Shown: one piece after another, positions 36,840-46,232 of the stretch
Layout of the letters: every line of letters starts with the position of its first letter
How positions within the stretch are numbered: position 1 is the first letter of the stretch
Source: Bacteroidota bacterium
Lineage (GTDB): Bacteria; Bacteroidota; Bacteroidia; AKYH767-A; 2013-40CM-41-45
DNA length: 64,000 nt
Reading direction: 5' to 3'
Assembly: GCA_016721305.1 (NCBI GenBank)
Contig: JADKIH010000014.1
Location: forward strand, 34,566 to 98,565
Position numbers and translations under genes: made by a program
The notes under the pieces: model-generated
Told to the model about the DNA's origin: nothing
What the model saw: the letters and a program-made list of their open reading frames with translations, nothing else
Databases searched by the model: none

Positions 36840-37595
36840 TTACAGAGAAGTATTCATCAATCCTTGAGCTACCAGCTTGTGGAAAGATTTTTCGTCGACC
36901 ACTTTGCGTAAGCTGTCGAGATGACGTTGTCCGTGAAGATCGCTTCCAATGAAGTCGATCATTTTTTCGTCGATCAATTTCTCCGCAATTATTTTCGCCA
37001 CAGGACCGTAGTATCCGGCAAGGGAATTTGTGTTCAATTGAAACAAAGCTCCCGCTTCCTTTTATTTTTTATACTCAGAAAATTTCTCGTACCAAAACGG
37101 GTATCTCTCCGGATGTGCGAGAATGGGTTTGTAGCCATTAATAATCATCTCGAATAAAATGTGATGCAGATTATCCGGAGGATTGATATAGGACACTTCC
37201 ACTAAAACGTATTTATCAAAAATGGTAAGCAATTTTTCACTGTACATTTTCGGGAGAAAAGCTTCATCGATATAATATTCAGCAGCGGCGTGTAATTCGA
37301 TGTCGATATTGTGATGCTTGATTGCTTTGCGGACCTGTTCGAGTCCCTGATTGATTATTTCCGGAGTGTTCTTGAAATAATCGCTCATGATGTGCGGAGT
37401 GGTAACCAGACGCTTGAAACCGAGAGAAGCAAATCCTCGAATCATTTCGATTGATTCTTCTATCGTCTTTACGCCATCGTCAATTCCCGGAATCAGATGA
37501 GAGTGTATATCGGTGCCAATGCCGGAAAAATCGGGTATGACCGGATAATCGGGCTCTTTCTGTTTTTTAGAGAAAAGCGATTTGAAAAGAGACAT
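36840..37595 (-). CDS. PHP-type protein-tyrosine phosphatase (CpsB/YwqE family), apparent in-frame stop
   Basis: 251 codons. Metal-binding PHP motifs TDIHSHLIPGIDDG, TTPHI, AAAEYYID, LAHPERYP and GSDLHGQRH occur in order. A TAA at 37062-37064 interrupts the frame between SEYKK and KEAGALFQLN. The sequence there, TATAAAAAATAAAAGG, becomes TAT AAA AAA ATA AAG G.. (YKKIK) if one A moves across the T, so two compensating homopolymer errors are the simplest explanation. Family members dephosphorylate tyrosine kinases that control capsule export, which fits the sugar island it ends. Confidence 0.85.
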
Positions 37596-37596
37596 C

Positions 37597-38595
37597 TTAT
37601 TTTGATTTTACCTGAGTGGTTTGGAACCAGTCAAAGGTACGCTTTAATCCTTCAGCAGCTTTTACCGTAGGTTCATAGCCCAGAAATTCTTTTGCTCTGG
37701 AAATGTCGGCAAGAGAGTCGCGGATATCGCCCGGACGAGTTTCACGGTGATTCGGTCTTACTGTTGAATTAGTAAGTCCGGCGATCAGATTAAACAGCTC
37801 GAGAACTGTGAGACGTTCACCTACGGCAATATTGTAAACTTTATTCAGGGCATTTTCATTCGATGTGAGCATGGCGCGTACGTTGGCTTGTACGGCATTT
37901 TCCACATAGGTGAAATCGCGAGTCTGAAGCCCGTCGCCATCAATATTCGGTGATGTGCCGTCGATCACAGATTGCATGAAAAGAGGGATAACGGCAGCAT
38001 AAGCTCCATCCGGACTTTGGTTCGGACCGAAGACATTGAAATACCGCAAGCCGATTATTTGCATTGCATAGGTGCTTGCAAATACTCGTGCATAAAGCTC
38101 ATTCGTTTTCTTGCTGACAGCGTATGGAGAAAGTGGATTGCCGGTTTCGTCTTCGCGTTTAGGGAGAACGGGATGATCGCCATATACTGAAGAGGAGCTG
38201 GCATACACAAAGCGTTTTACTTTAGCATCACGTGCGGCAACTAACATATGAAGGAAACCGGTAGCATTGATCGAATGAGTTGCCACAGGATCCTTTACAG
38301 AGCGCGGTACCGAACCCAAAGCTGCCTGATGCGATACGAAGTCGATTCCATTGCAGGCACGTGCACACGTGTCCTGATCGCGTATATCGCCTTCGATAAA
38401 TTCGAATGCGGGATTGCCTTCGAATGGTTTAAGATTGTTATATGAACTCGTTAGCAAATTATCCAGTACACGAACTTTTCCTGCAGAGTGCTCAAGTAAG
38501 TACTTTACCAAATTGGAACCGATGAAGCCGGAGCCGCCCGTAACCAAAAAGGAATACTTGCTTAAATCCTGAGTGTGAAATGTGGGTTTTGACAT
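37597..38595 (-). CDS. UDP-N-acetylglucosamine 4-epimerase-like SDR (WbpP/TviC family)
   Basis: 332 residues from the ATG at 38595; upstream in-frame codons run through the heptamer repeat and are not real protein. Motifs: GGSGFIGSNLV, YASSSSVYGDHP, SPYAVSKK (YxxxK) and RYFNVFGPNQSPDGAYAAVIP, the last typical of the WbpP/TviC branch that acts on UDP-GlcNAc/GalNAc or their uronic acids. Together with the dehydrogenase at 40882 it forms a TviB-TviC-like pair giving UDP-GalNAcA. One base separates it from the phosphatase gene. Confidence 0.85.
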   Translation of the reverse strand: MSKPTFHTQDLSKYSFLVTGGSGFIGSNLVKYLLEHSAGKVRVLDNLLTSSYNNLKPFEGNPAFEFIEGDIRDQDTCARACNGIDFVSHQAALGSVPRSVKDPVATHSINATGFLHMLVAARDAKVKRFVYASSSSVYGDHPVLPKREDETGNPLSPYAVSKKTNELYARVFASTYAMQIIGLRYFNVFGPNQSPDGAYAAVIPLFMQSVIDGTSPNIDGDGLQTRDFTYVENAVQANVRAMLTSNENALNKVYNIAVGERLTVLELFNLIAGLTNSTVRPNHRETRPGDIRDSLADISRAKEFLGYEPTVKAAEGLKRTFDWFQTTQVKSK

Positions 38596-38602
38596 AGGTA
38601 AA

Positions 38603-38696
38603 GGGTTGCGGGTTGCGAGTTGCGGGTTGCGGGTTGCGGGTTGCGGGTTGCGGGTTGCGAGTTGCGGGTTGAGGGTTGCGAGTTGCGAGTTGCGGG
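38603..38696. repeat. Thirteen 7-base tandem repeats (GGGTTGC) abutting the rmlB stop
   Basis: Units of G(G/A)GTTGC run in register from 38603 to 38693, with one GGGTTGA variant. The next, partial unit GGGTTA contributes the rmlB stop codon (TAA on the minus strand, 38697-38699). No inverted arm is present here. It separates rmlB from the epimerase gene. Confidence 0.93.
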
Positions 38697-39758
38697 TTAG
38701 CGACGTACGTATTGCTGATCGTAGAAGTGCAAATATTCGCCTGATGTGACATTGTTTAACCAGGTATCGTTGGCAAGATACCAATCGACGGTTTTCTCAA
38801 GACCTTCTTCAAACTGAAGAGAAGGTTTCCAGCCTAATTCGCGTTGTAATTTTGAAGAGTCAATTGCATATCGCATATCGTGACCGGCGCGATCTTTTAC
38901 GTAAGTAATCAGTTTGGCACAACTTCCGCTTTCGCGATTCAGTTTGCGATCCATGATAGAGCAGAGGAGATGAATGAGGTCGATATTCTTCCACTCGTTG
39001 TGGCCTCCGATATTGTAAGTAACACCGGTTTTAGCTTTATGGAAAATGACATCAATAGCAGTGGCATGATCTTCGACGAACAGCCAGTCGCGAATATTTT
39101 CACCTTTTCCGTAAATTGGAATAGGCTTGTTGTTTTTGATATTGTGTATTGAAAGCGGAATCAGCTTTTCAGGAAATTGAAAAGAGCCGTAATTGTTTGA
39201 GCAATTTGAAATAACTACGGGAAGCTTGAATGTATCGTGATAAGCTCTTACCAGGTGATCCGAACCGGCTTTTGATGCCGAGTAGGGGCTGTGAGGATCG
39301 TACGATGTTTCTTCGGTGAAGAAACCTGTTTCTCCTAATGTTCCGTATACTTCATCGGTTGAAACATGGTAAAACATGTTTTTTTCGGAAGGAGTTTTCC
39401 ATTGATGACGTGCTGCATTCAACAGATTGGCTGTACCGACAACATTCGTCATGACGAATTCTATCGGATTTGAAATACTGCGGTCTACATGCGATTCGGC
39501 AGCGAGGTGGATAACGGCATCGATCGATTCATCGATGAATAGCTTAGAGATGAATTCGCTGTCGACAATATCACCTTTGATGAATTTGTAATTTTTCTCG
39601 TTCTCGATATCGGTCAGATTCGCCAGATTGCCGGCGTAGGTGAGTTTGTCGAGATTGATGATTCTGTAATTCGGATATTTTTTGACAAATAAACGTACAA
39701 CATGAGAACCAATAAAGCCGGCTCCTCCTGTAATCAAAATGTTTCTTTCTGCTGCCAT
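38697..39758 (-). CDS. rfbB: dTDP-glucose 4,6-dehydratase
   Basis: 353 residues. Converts dTDP-glucose to dTDP-4-keto-6-deoxyglucose, precursor of rhamnose and other deoxy sugars. TGGAGFIGSHV, DKLTYAGNLANL, the STDEVYGTLG segment with the active-site Thr-Asp-Glu, and YSASKAGSDHLV (YxxxK) are present. Partner genes rfbA, rfbC and rfbD are not in the window, so the final sugar is unknown. Its stop codon sits at the edge of a heptamer array. Confidence 0.95.
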   Translation of the reverse strand: MAAERNILITGGAGFIGSHVVRLFVKKYPNYRIINLDKLTYAGNLANLTDIENEKNYKFIKGDIVDSEFISKLFIDESIDAVIHLAAESHVDRSISNPIEFVMTNVVGTANLLNAARHQWKTPSEKNMFYHVSTDEVYGTLGETGFFTEETSYDPHSPYSASKAGSDHLVRAYHDTFKLPVVISNCSNNYGSFQFPEKLIPLSIHNIKNNKPIPIYGKGENIRDWLFVEDHATAIDVIFHKAKTGVTYNIGGHNEWKNIDLIHLLCSIMDRKLNRESGSCAKLITYVKDRAGHDMRYAIDSSKLQRELGWKPSLQFEEGLEKTVDWYLANDTWLNNVTSGEYLHFYDQQYVRR

Positions 39759-39858
39759 TGTTGTAATCTTATCTTTAGATAAAATCTGCAGGATTCCCTG
39801 ACAGATTCCCTACTGCTTTCCCATTCTTTGTGAAAAGATTTATGATGGAAAGTATGCT

Positions 39859-40880
39859 TTATGCTTTTACTTGTTTATTTAAACTTAATTCCCATGCCCA
39901 TGCCGAAGTAACGATTTCTTCGAGTGTCTTTTCTGCTTTCCAGCCTAAGACGTTATTAGCTTTGCTTACATCAGCATATACTTTTTCAACATCACCGGGG
40001 CGTCGAGGGCCTAAAATGTAATTGAGTTTTTGCCCGGTTGATTTCTCGAATGATTGAATCACTTCCAGCACGGTATTTCCATTTCCGGAGCCAAGATTAA
40101 AGACTTCGTATTTATCTGTATTCTTCTTATGAATAAGTCGTTCAATAGCTGCAATGTGTGCTCTGGCAATGTCTACAACGTGAATGTAGTCGCGTACACA
40201 AGTACCATCGGGTGTATCGTAGTCGCTTCCAAAAACATTCATTGACGGGCGTTTTCCGATTGCAGTTTGTGTGATAACCGGTACAAGATTGTTTGGAGCT
40301 TGCAATGGGTATTCACCTATCAAGGCTGAGTCGTGTGCACCGGCCGGATTAAAATATCTTAATGCAATTCCGGAGAATCCGGAAACGGTAATGATGTCTT
40401 TTAGAATTTCTTCACCAATTTGTTTGGTGTTGGCATAAGGTGATTCAGGCTTTGAAAGCGGAGTATCTTCTGTTACAGGCAGGATTTCCGATTGCCCATA
40501 TACAGAGCAGGATGAAGAAAAAACAAATCCGTTTAGTTTACGCTCCTGATAGATTTCAAGGAGATTCGTAAGTGAAAGCAAATTGTTTCTGTAATACTTT
40601 AATGGTTTTTCAACCGATTCTCCAACGGCTTTGAAAGCTGCAAAATGAATTGTTGCGGCGATTTCAAATTTGTCGAAGAGCGTTTCGGCCTCGGCTTTAT
40701 TGCAGAAGTCTACAGGAAAAATTCAATTTTCTTTCCGGTAATTTTTTCGATCGAAGCAAGCACTTCTTTTCTTGAATTACTCAGATTGTCGGCAACAATA
40801 GGAGTGAAGCCTTTGTTGATTAATTCAACAACGGTATGTGATCCGATGTAACCTGTGCCACCTGTAACTAAAACGTTCAT
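39859..40880 (-). CDS. galE: UDP-glucose 4-epimerase, one-base frameshift
   Basis: From the ATG at 40880 the frame reads MNVLVTGGTGYIGSHTVVEL and DNLSNS, then stops near 40709 after KKIEFFL; another frame continues with PVDFCNKAEAETLF through FSSSCSVYGQ and SPYANTK to 39859. One missing T in the run at 40717-40721 (complement) explains it. The repaired protein has 340 residues, the standard GalE length. It interconverts UDP-Glc and UDP-Gal. Confidence 0.92.
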
Positions 40881-40881
40881 T

Positions 40882-42171
40882 TTATAAACTCCAGTATGAG
40901 AGAGACTTGATTTTGCCTTTATAGATTCCTTTGATATCGACCAATACTCCGTCTTTTGTTAAAATTGATTTAAACCAATTTTCGTCGAAGCTCTTGTATT
41001 CGCTATGATTGACAGCAACAATTGCCGCATCATAATCTTTTCCTATTTCTTTGATCAGCTCAAAGCCGTATTCGTGCTTTAGCTCTGCGCTATCGGCGCG
41101 AGGATCCGTAACCTCTACCTGTACTCCATAAGAAACCAACTCCTTCACTACATCAGCAACTTTAGAATTGCGGATATCTTCCACGTTTTCTTTAAATGTT
41201 GCACCCATCACGAGCACACGCGATTTAGAAACATCTTTTCCGGAAGCGATGATTTTCTTTACTGTTTGTTTGGCTACATAAAAGCCCATGCTGTCGTTTA
41301 CATAACGACCGCTATTGATAACCTGAGCATGATAACCCAGTTCCTGTGCTTTGTAAGTGAGGTAGTATGGATCTACTCCGATACAGTGACCACCGACTAA
41401 TCCCGGCTGGAAGCGAATAAAATTCCATTTTGTTCCTGCTGCTTCGAGTACATCATAGGAATTAATTCCCATTTTGTTGAAGATGATACTGAGCTCGTTC
41501 ATCAGAGCGATATTAACATCGCGTTGAGTGTTCTCGATGATCTTCGCTGCTTCTGCTACTTTGATAGACGTTGCGCGGAATACTCCTGCCTGTACAATGA
41601 TTTCATAAGTGCGGGCAATTTCTTCGAGCGATTCCGCATCGCAGCCGGAAACAACTTTGAGGATTTTTGTGATTGTATGTTCGTGGTCGCCCGGATTAAT
41701 TCGTTCAGGCGAATAGCCGACTTTGAAATCAGTTTTGCACTTCAATCCTGAAAGCTCTTCGAGAATAGGAATGCAATCTTCTTCTGTACAGCCCGGATAA
41801 ACCGTCGATTCGTAAACAACGTAGTCGCCTTTTTTGAGAACCTTGCCGATTGATTTAGTCGCTCCGAGAAGCGGCTTTAAATCGGGTAAGTTGTGTTCAT
41901 CAATCGGAGTCGGTACGGTAACGATGAAGAAAGAAGCTTCTTTCAATTTATCGAGTGATGCGGTGAATTCGATTGATTTGTTTTTGAAATGATCGCCCGA
42001 CAATTCGCCACTCGGGTCTATACCTGCGCGCATTTTATCGAGACGAGCTTCGTTAATATCGAAGCCGATGACGTCAATCTTGCCGGCAAATTCGAGTGCG
42101 ATTGGCAATCCTACATAACCCAACCCTAATACGGCCAGTTTCTTTTTCTTTTGAATTAATTCCTGATGCAT
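40882..42171 (-). CDS. Nucleotide sugar dehydrogenase (UDP-GlcNAc/GalNAc 6-dehydrogenase, WbpA/WbpO/TviB family)
   Basis: 429 residues from the ATG at 42171. GLGYVGLPIALEF, YESTVYPGCTEE, SPERINPGD, the catalytic Cys in GGHCIGVDPYY, and MGATFKENVEDIRNS place it in the N-acetylhexosamine branch, distinct from the UDP-Glc dehydrogenase at 44864. It oxidises UDP-GlcNAc (or GalNAc) to the uronic acid. One base before galE and 16 after the Gfo/Idh/MocA gene, so in one operon. Confidence 0.9.
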   Translation of the reverse strand: MHQELIQKKKKLAVLGLGYVGLPIALEFAGKIDVIGFDINEARLDKMRAGIDPSGELSGDHFKNKSIEFTASLDKLKEASFFIVTVPTPIDEHNLPDLKPLLGATKSIGKVLKKGDYVVYESTVYPGCTEEDCIPILEELSGLKCKTDFKVGYSPERINPGDHEHTITKILKVVSGCDAESLEEIARTYEIIVQAGVFRATSIKVAEAAKIIENTQRDVNIALMNELSIIFNKMGINSYDVLEAAGTKWNFIRFQPGLVGGHCIGVDPYYLTYKAQELGYHAQVINSGRYVNDSMGFYVAKQTVKKIIASGKDVSKSRVLVMGATFKENVEDIRNSKVADVVKELVSYGVQVEVTDPRADSAELKHEYGFELIKEIGKDYDAAIVAVNHSEYKSFDENWFKSILTKDGVLVDIKGIYKGKIKSLSYWSL

Positions 42172-42187
42172 GAAAATACAGGTGTGT

Positions 42188-43231
42188 TTATTTCGATTTA
42201 ATTTTTGGAAGATTGCGTAACGCGTAAATGCGTTCAATGATGTCGACAACTTTGAGTCCTTCGAGTGCATTTGTTGTTGCACTGGTGCGGCCTTTGATTG
42301 TGCTGATTACATTCTCAATAATAAAGTGATGATTGGCTGCTGAGCCTTTATAAGCGCCGTAATCATTTGCCGGACTTGCCGGAGGTAATTGCGGCATTTC
42401 GTAATTCTTGATGTGACAATACTCAACTTCATTCATATACTGTCCGCCGATTTTCACGCTACCGTTTTCTCCGATAATCGTGATACTGCTTTCCAGATTC
42501 GTATCCCAAACCGAAGTAGAGTAGTTGATGCAACCTAGTCCGCCATTGACGAAATTAAAATTGACAATACCTGAATCTTCGAAAGTGGTTGAGTCTTTAT
42601 GTGTGAAATCATTGAACTTAGCACAGATGTCGGTGATGTCTCCGAAGAGCCAGTACATGATGTCGATGAAGTGCGAGAACTGAGTGAATAATGTTCCGCC
42701 GTCTAAGTCAGAGGTTCCTTTCCAGTTTTTGCCGTTGTAATAACGTTCGTCACGATTCCAATAGCAGTTAAGTTGGACCATGAATACACGGCCGATACGA
42801 TTGTGTTCGATAACGTCTTTAATCCAAACAGAAGGAGGGGAGTAGCGATTTTGCATCACGCAGAAAACCTGACGAGACACCTGGAGAGCTTTGAAAATTA
42901 CTTTCTCGCAATCGGCAACACTCAGTGCCATTGGTTTTTCGATAACCACATGCTTTTTTGCAGAGAGTGCTTTCAAAGTATGTTCAGCATGCAGATCATT
43001 TGGAGTGCAGATATTGACAACGTCAAAATCTATTCCGGAAGCAAGCAATTCTTCGATCGAAGAAAAGAAAGGCACTTCCAAATCCGCAAGACCAAGATCT
43101 TTCTGTGCTTTGATATCGCACATAGCGACAAGTTGTGATTCGTCGTTACGACGAATCATTTCGGCGTGTCGTTTACCGATGTGGCCACTTCCCACAACGG
43201 CGAATCTGACTTTTCTTCCTTCGTCCATCAT
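42188..43231 (-). CDS. wbpB: UDP-GlcNAcA 3-dehydrogenase-like oxidoreductase (WbpB/WlbA, Gfo/Idh/MocA family)
   Basis: 347 residues. N-terminal Rossmann domain VVGSGHIGKRHAEMI, the EKPMALS motif (catalytic Lys) and the C-terminal domain with NWKGTSDLDGGTLFTQFSHFID. WbpB oxidises C3 of UDP-GlcNAcA before transamination by WbpE. Neighbours wbpD (2 bases) and wbpE in the same island support this role over other members of the large family. Confidence 0.88.
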   Translation of the reverse strand: MMDEGRKVRFAVVGSGHIGKRHAEMIRRNDESQLVAMCDIKAQKDLGLADLEVPFFSSIEELLASGIDFDVVNICTPNDLHAEHTLKALSAKKHVVIEKPMALSVADCEKVIFKALQVSRQVFCVMQNRYSPPSVWIKDVIEHNRIGRVFMVQLNCYWNRDERYYNGKNWKGTSDLDGGTLFTQFSHFIDIMYWLFGDITDICAKFNDFTHKDSTTFEDSGIVNFNFVNGGLGCINYSTSVWDTNLESSITIIGENGSVKIGGQYMNEVEYCHIKNYEMPQLPPASPANDYGAYKGSAANHHFIIENVISTIKGRTSATTNALEGLKVVDIIERIYALRNLPKIKSK

Positions 43232-43233
43232 AC

Positions 43234-43812
43234 TTATTTGATTCTTTTTACTTTGTTTCCGGCCAGAGAATATTCTTGCTTGCTTTCAGGACAAACGGCA
43301 ATTCCGTTGGCATCGAATTTCAGACGATGCCCGTATTCGCTCATCCAACCTAATTGATGTGCAGGGTTACCCACCAGCAATGCGTATGGGGGAACGTCTT
43401 TTGTAACTACAGCACCGGCACCGATGAATGCGTATTCACCGATATTATGACCGCATACTATTGTTGCATTTGCACCGATCGTTGCGCCTTTACCAACATT
43501 TGTTTTGAGATACTGATTACGACGAACAACGGCGCTTCGCGGGTTATTTACATTCGTAAATACGGCAGAAGGGCCCAGGAAGACATCGTCTTCGCATGTT
43601 ACTCCTGTGTAAATTGAAACGTTGTTTTGAACTTTTACATTTTTACCCAGGCGGACTTCAGACGAGATAACGACGTTCTGACCGATATTGCAATTATCGC
43701 CGAGAACGGCACCGCTCATGATATGGGTGAAATGCCAGACCTTAGTTCCGTTGCCAATCACTGCACCATCGTCTACGATGGCACTTGGGTGAACAAAATA
43801 GTTGTTTTCCAT
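43234..43812 (-). CDS. wbpD: UDP-2-acetamido-3-amino-2,3-dideoxy-glucuronate N-acetyltransferase-like protein (WbpD)
   Basis: 192 residues, left-handed beta helix with hexapeptide repeats (VIGNGTKVWHFTHIMSGAVLG, IGQNVVI, IGANATIVCGHNIG). It probably acetylates the 3-amino group made by WbpE. The C-terminal 25 residues carry a small extension with a YGHRLKF motif. Tightly linked to wbpB. Confidence 0.88.
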   Translation of the reverse strand: MENNYFVHPSAIVDDGAVIGNGTKVWHFTHIMSGAVLGDNCNIGQNVVISSEVRLGKNVKVQNNVSIYTGVTCEDDVFLGPSAVFTNVNNPRSAVVRRNQYLKTNVGKGATIGANATIVCGHNIGEYAFIGAGAVVTKDVPPYALLVGNPAHQLGWMSEYGHRLKFDANGIAVCPESKQEYSLAGNKVKRIK

Positions 43813-43878
43813 GCTTTTAAGGGATTCGATTGGGTACGAATATACGAATGTCTGCTGAGAAAGCAGAGAGAAAAATGC

Positions 43879-44847
43879 TCAGGAAAAGCGATGTGCGGAA
43901 TTGTACAATTCTTCTTTGCTGAGTCCTTTAAAATAGTCGTATGTACGGCGTAATCCTTCGGCACGATTAACGGTCGGTTCCCACTTCAATTCCCTGCGAG
44001 CCACGGTAATATCGGGCTGACGTTGTTTTGGATCGTCCTGAGGCAGAGGCTTTGACACAATTTTTTGCTGCGTACCGGTAAGTTTGATGATTTCTTCGGC
44101 GAATTCGCGGATGGTGATTTCGTCGGGATTTCCAATGTTTACCGGATACTGGTAATCGCTCATCATGAGTCGGTAAATGCCTTCTACCAGATCGTCGACA
44201 TAGCAGAAAGAACGAGTCTGACTGCCGTCACCGAACATGGTTAGATCTTCGCCGCGTAATGCCTGACCGATGAAGGCAGGTAATACACGACCGTCGTTCA
44301 GTCGCATGCGCGGTCCGTATGTGTTGAAGATACGAACGATGCGAGTTTCTAATTGATGGTAGGTATGATAAGCCATGGTGATGGCTTCCTGAAAACGTTT
44401 TGCTTCATCGTACACACCACGCGGACCGATCGGATTCACATTTCCCCAATAGTCTTCACGTTGCGGATGAACGAGCGGATCGCCGTAAACTTCCGATGTC
44501 GAAGCAACGAGAATACGAGCGCCTTTTGCTTTTGCTAATCCGAGTAAGTTGTGAGTTCCGAGAGAGCTTACCTTTAAGGTTTGAATCGGAATTTTTAAGT
44601 AGTCGATCGGACTTGCCGGAGAGGCGAAGTGAAGTATGTAATGCAATTCTCCCGGAACAAAAACGAATTTTGAAACATCGTGATGATAAAATTCAAATTC
44701 CTTTAACTTGAAAAGATGACCGATATTTTTCAAATCTCCGGTGATCAGATTGTCCATTCCTATCACATAATATCCTTCTTTGATAAACCGATCACACAAG
44801 TGAGAGCCAAGAAATCCGGCAGCGCCGGTAATGAGAACTCGTTTCAT
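43879..44847 (-). CDS. uxs: UDP-glucuronate decarboxylase (UDP-xylose synthase)
   Basis: 322 residues. TGAAGFLGSHLCDRF, HFASPASPIDYLKIPIQTL and RIFNTYGPRMRLNDGRVLP are diagnostic of UXS; YDEAKR is the YxxxK. It makes UDP-xylose from UDP-GlcA, the product of the ugd gene 16 bases upstream. This gives a complete two-step route from UDP-glucose. Confidence 0.93.
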   Translation of the reverse strand: MKRVLITGAAGFLGSHLCDRFIKEGYYVIGMDNLITGDLKNIGHLFKLKEFEFYHHDVSKFVFVPGELHYILHFASPASPIDYLKIPIQTLKVSSLGTHNLLGLAKAKGARILVASTSEVYGDPLVHPQREDYWGNVNPIGPRGVYDEAKRFQEAITMAYHTYHQLETRIVRIFNTYGPRMRLNDGRVLPAFIGQALRGEDLTMFGDGSQTRSFCYVDDLVEGIYRLMMSDYQYPVNIGNPDEITIREFAEEIIKLTGTQQKIVSKPLPQDDPKQRQPDITVARRELKWEPTVNRAEGLRRTYDYFKGLSKEELYNSAHRFS

Positions 44848-44863
44848 TTTTTCAGAGAGTAAA

Positions 44864-46174
44864 TTAGTTAACTTTTGTACGACCTACACTGTAGTATGTG
44901 TAGCCCATTTCTTTCATCGATTGAAGATCGTAAAGATTTCGTCCGTCGAAAATAAGTTTGTTTTTCAATTTTGCTGAAATCTTTTCGAATTCCGGTGTAC
45001 GGAAAACCGACCATTCGGTAGCGATAAGGAGGAAGTCGGCGCCATCAAGAATTTCATATGCATCATTTCCGTAAGTGATTTTATCACCCACAACGCCTTG
45101 CACGTTTTTCATTGCTTCCGGATCGTAAGCTGAAATGCTCATGCCTTCGGCTAACAAAGCATCAATGATGTACAGAGCCGGAGCTTCGCGAATATCGTCG
45201 GTGTCGGGTTTGAAGGCAAGTCCCCAGAGAGCAACTTTCTTACCTTTTAAATCCCCTTTGAAATGTGTTTTTATTTTTTCTACAACAGTGACTTTTTGTT
45301 TTTCATTTACAGTCATCACTGCTTCAAGAAGAGCGAACGGATATTTATATTCCTGTGAAGTGAAATTAAGAGCCTGAACATCTTTCGGGAAGCAAGAGCC
45401 TCCATAGCCGATTCCGGCGAATAAAAATCGTTTACCGATACGGTCGTCACTACCGATTCCGATGCGGACTGAATCGACGTTAGCACCTACGCGCTCACAG
45501 AGATTTGCAATCTCATTCATGAAAGTGATCTTCGTTGCCAAAAAAGCATTTGCTGCATATTTCGTCAACTCAGCAGAACGCTCATCCATGAAGTAAATCG
45601 GATTACCCTGGCGAACAAATGGTCCGTATAATTCCGTCGTTAATTTTTTTGCGCGTTCCGAAGTTGTTCCGATAACGACGCGATCAGGTTTCATGAAATC
45701 ATCTACGGCAAAACCTTCACGGAGGAATTCAGGATTTGAAATTACATCGAACTCGACTTTGCAGTTTTTAGCAATGGCTGCACGAACTTTTTCGGCTGTA
45801 CCAACCGGCACTGTGCTTTTATTTACAACAACACAGTAGTCAGAAAGAAGATGACCTAATTGATCAGCAACATTCAGCACATATTTGAGATCGGCCGATC
45901 CGTCTTCTCCCGGAGGAGTAGGCAGAGCGAGGAAGATGATTTTCGCATCTTTGATTCCTGCCGATAAATCAGTAGTAAAATGTAAACGACCTTGTTTGAT
46001 ATTTCTCTCAAAGAGTAAATCGAGATGAGGTTCGTAAATCGGAATTTGGCCTTGTTGCATTTTTGCAACTTTTGCCTTGTCAATGTCCACACAAGTAACC
46101 TGGTTACCCGTTTCGGCAAAGCAGGTACCTGTAACAAGTCCTACATAGCCAGTTCCCACAACAGCTATTTTCAT
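44864..46174 (-). CDS. ugd: UDP-glucose 6-dehydrogenase
   Basis: 436 residues. GTGYVGLVTGTCFAE, NKSTVPVGTAEKV, SNPEFLREGFAVDDFMKPDR and the catalytic Cys in GYGGSCFPKDV are diagnostic. Oxidises UDP-glucose to UDP-glucuronate. Directly upstream of uxs. Confidence 0.96.
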   Translation of the reverse strand: MKIAVVGTGYVGLVTGTCFAETGNQVTCVDIDKAKVAKMQQGQIPIYEPHLDLLFERNIKQGRLHFTTDLSAGIKDAKIIFLALPTPPGEDGSADLKYVLNVADQLGHLLSDYCVVVNKSTVPVGTAEKVRAAIAKNCKVEFDVISNPEFLREGFAVDDFMKPDRVVIGTTSERAKKLTTELYGPFVRQGNPIYFMDERSAELTKYAANAFLATKITFMNEIANLCERVGANVDSVRIGIGSDDRIGKRFLFAGIGYGGSCFPKDVQALNFTSQEYKYPFALLEAVMTVNEKQKVTVVEKIKTHFKGDLKGKKVALWGLAFKPDTDDIREAPALYIIDALLAEGMSISAYDPEAMKNVQGVVGDKITYGNDAYEILDGADFLLIATEWSVFRTPEFEKISAKLKNKLIFDGRNLYDLQSMKEMGYTYYSVGRTKVN

Positions 46175-46232
46175 TTAAATGAAGTTTTAGTTATATCTCA
46201 AACGAATAAGTAGGGATTCGGTTCGTGCCGAA

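Noticed and set aside
37062..37064. Stop-codon recoding in the PHP phosphatase
   Set aside because: It is TAA, not TGA; no recoding structure is seen, and moving one A between neighbouring runs restores the family sequence.
38596..38784. N-terminal extension of the epimerase with repeated TRNPQPA-type residues
   Set aside because: The repeats are the 7-base DNA array read through in frame (21-base period); the ATG at 38595 matches the family N-terminus.
44400..44711. Long antisense frames over the sugar genes, ribosomal genes and recG
   Set aside because: They lie entirely inside genes with strong family motifs and show no homologous segments or start signals of their own.
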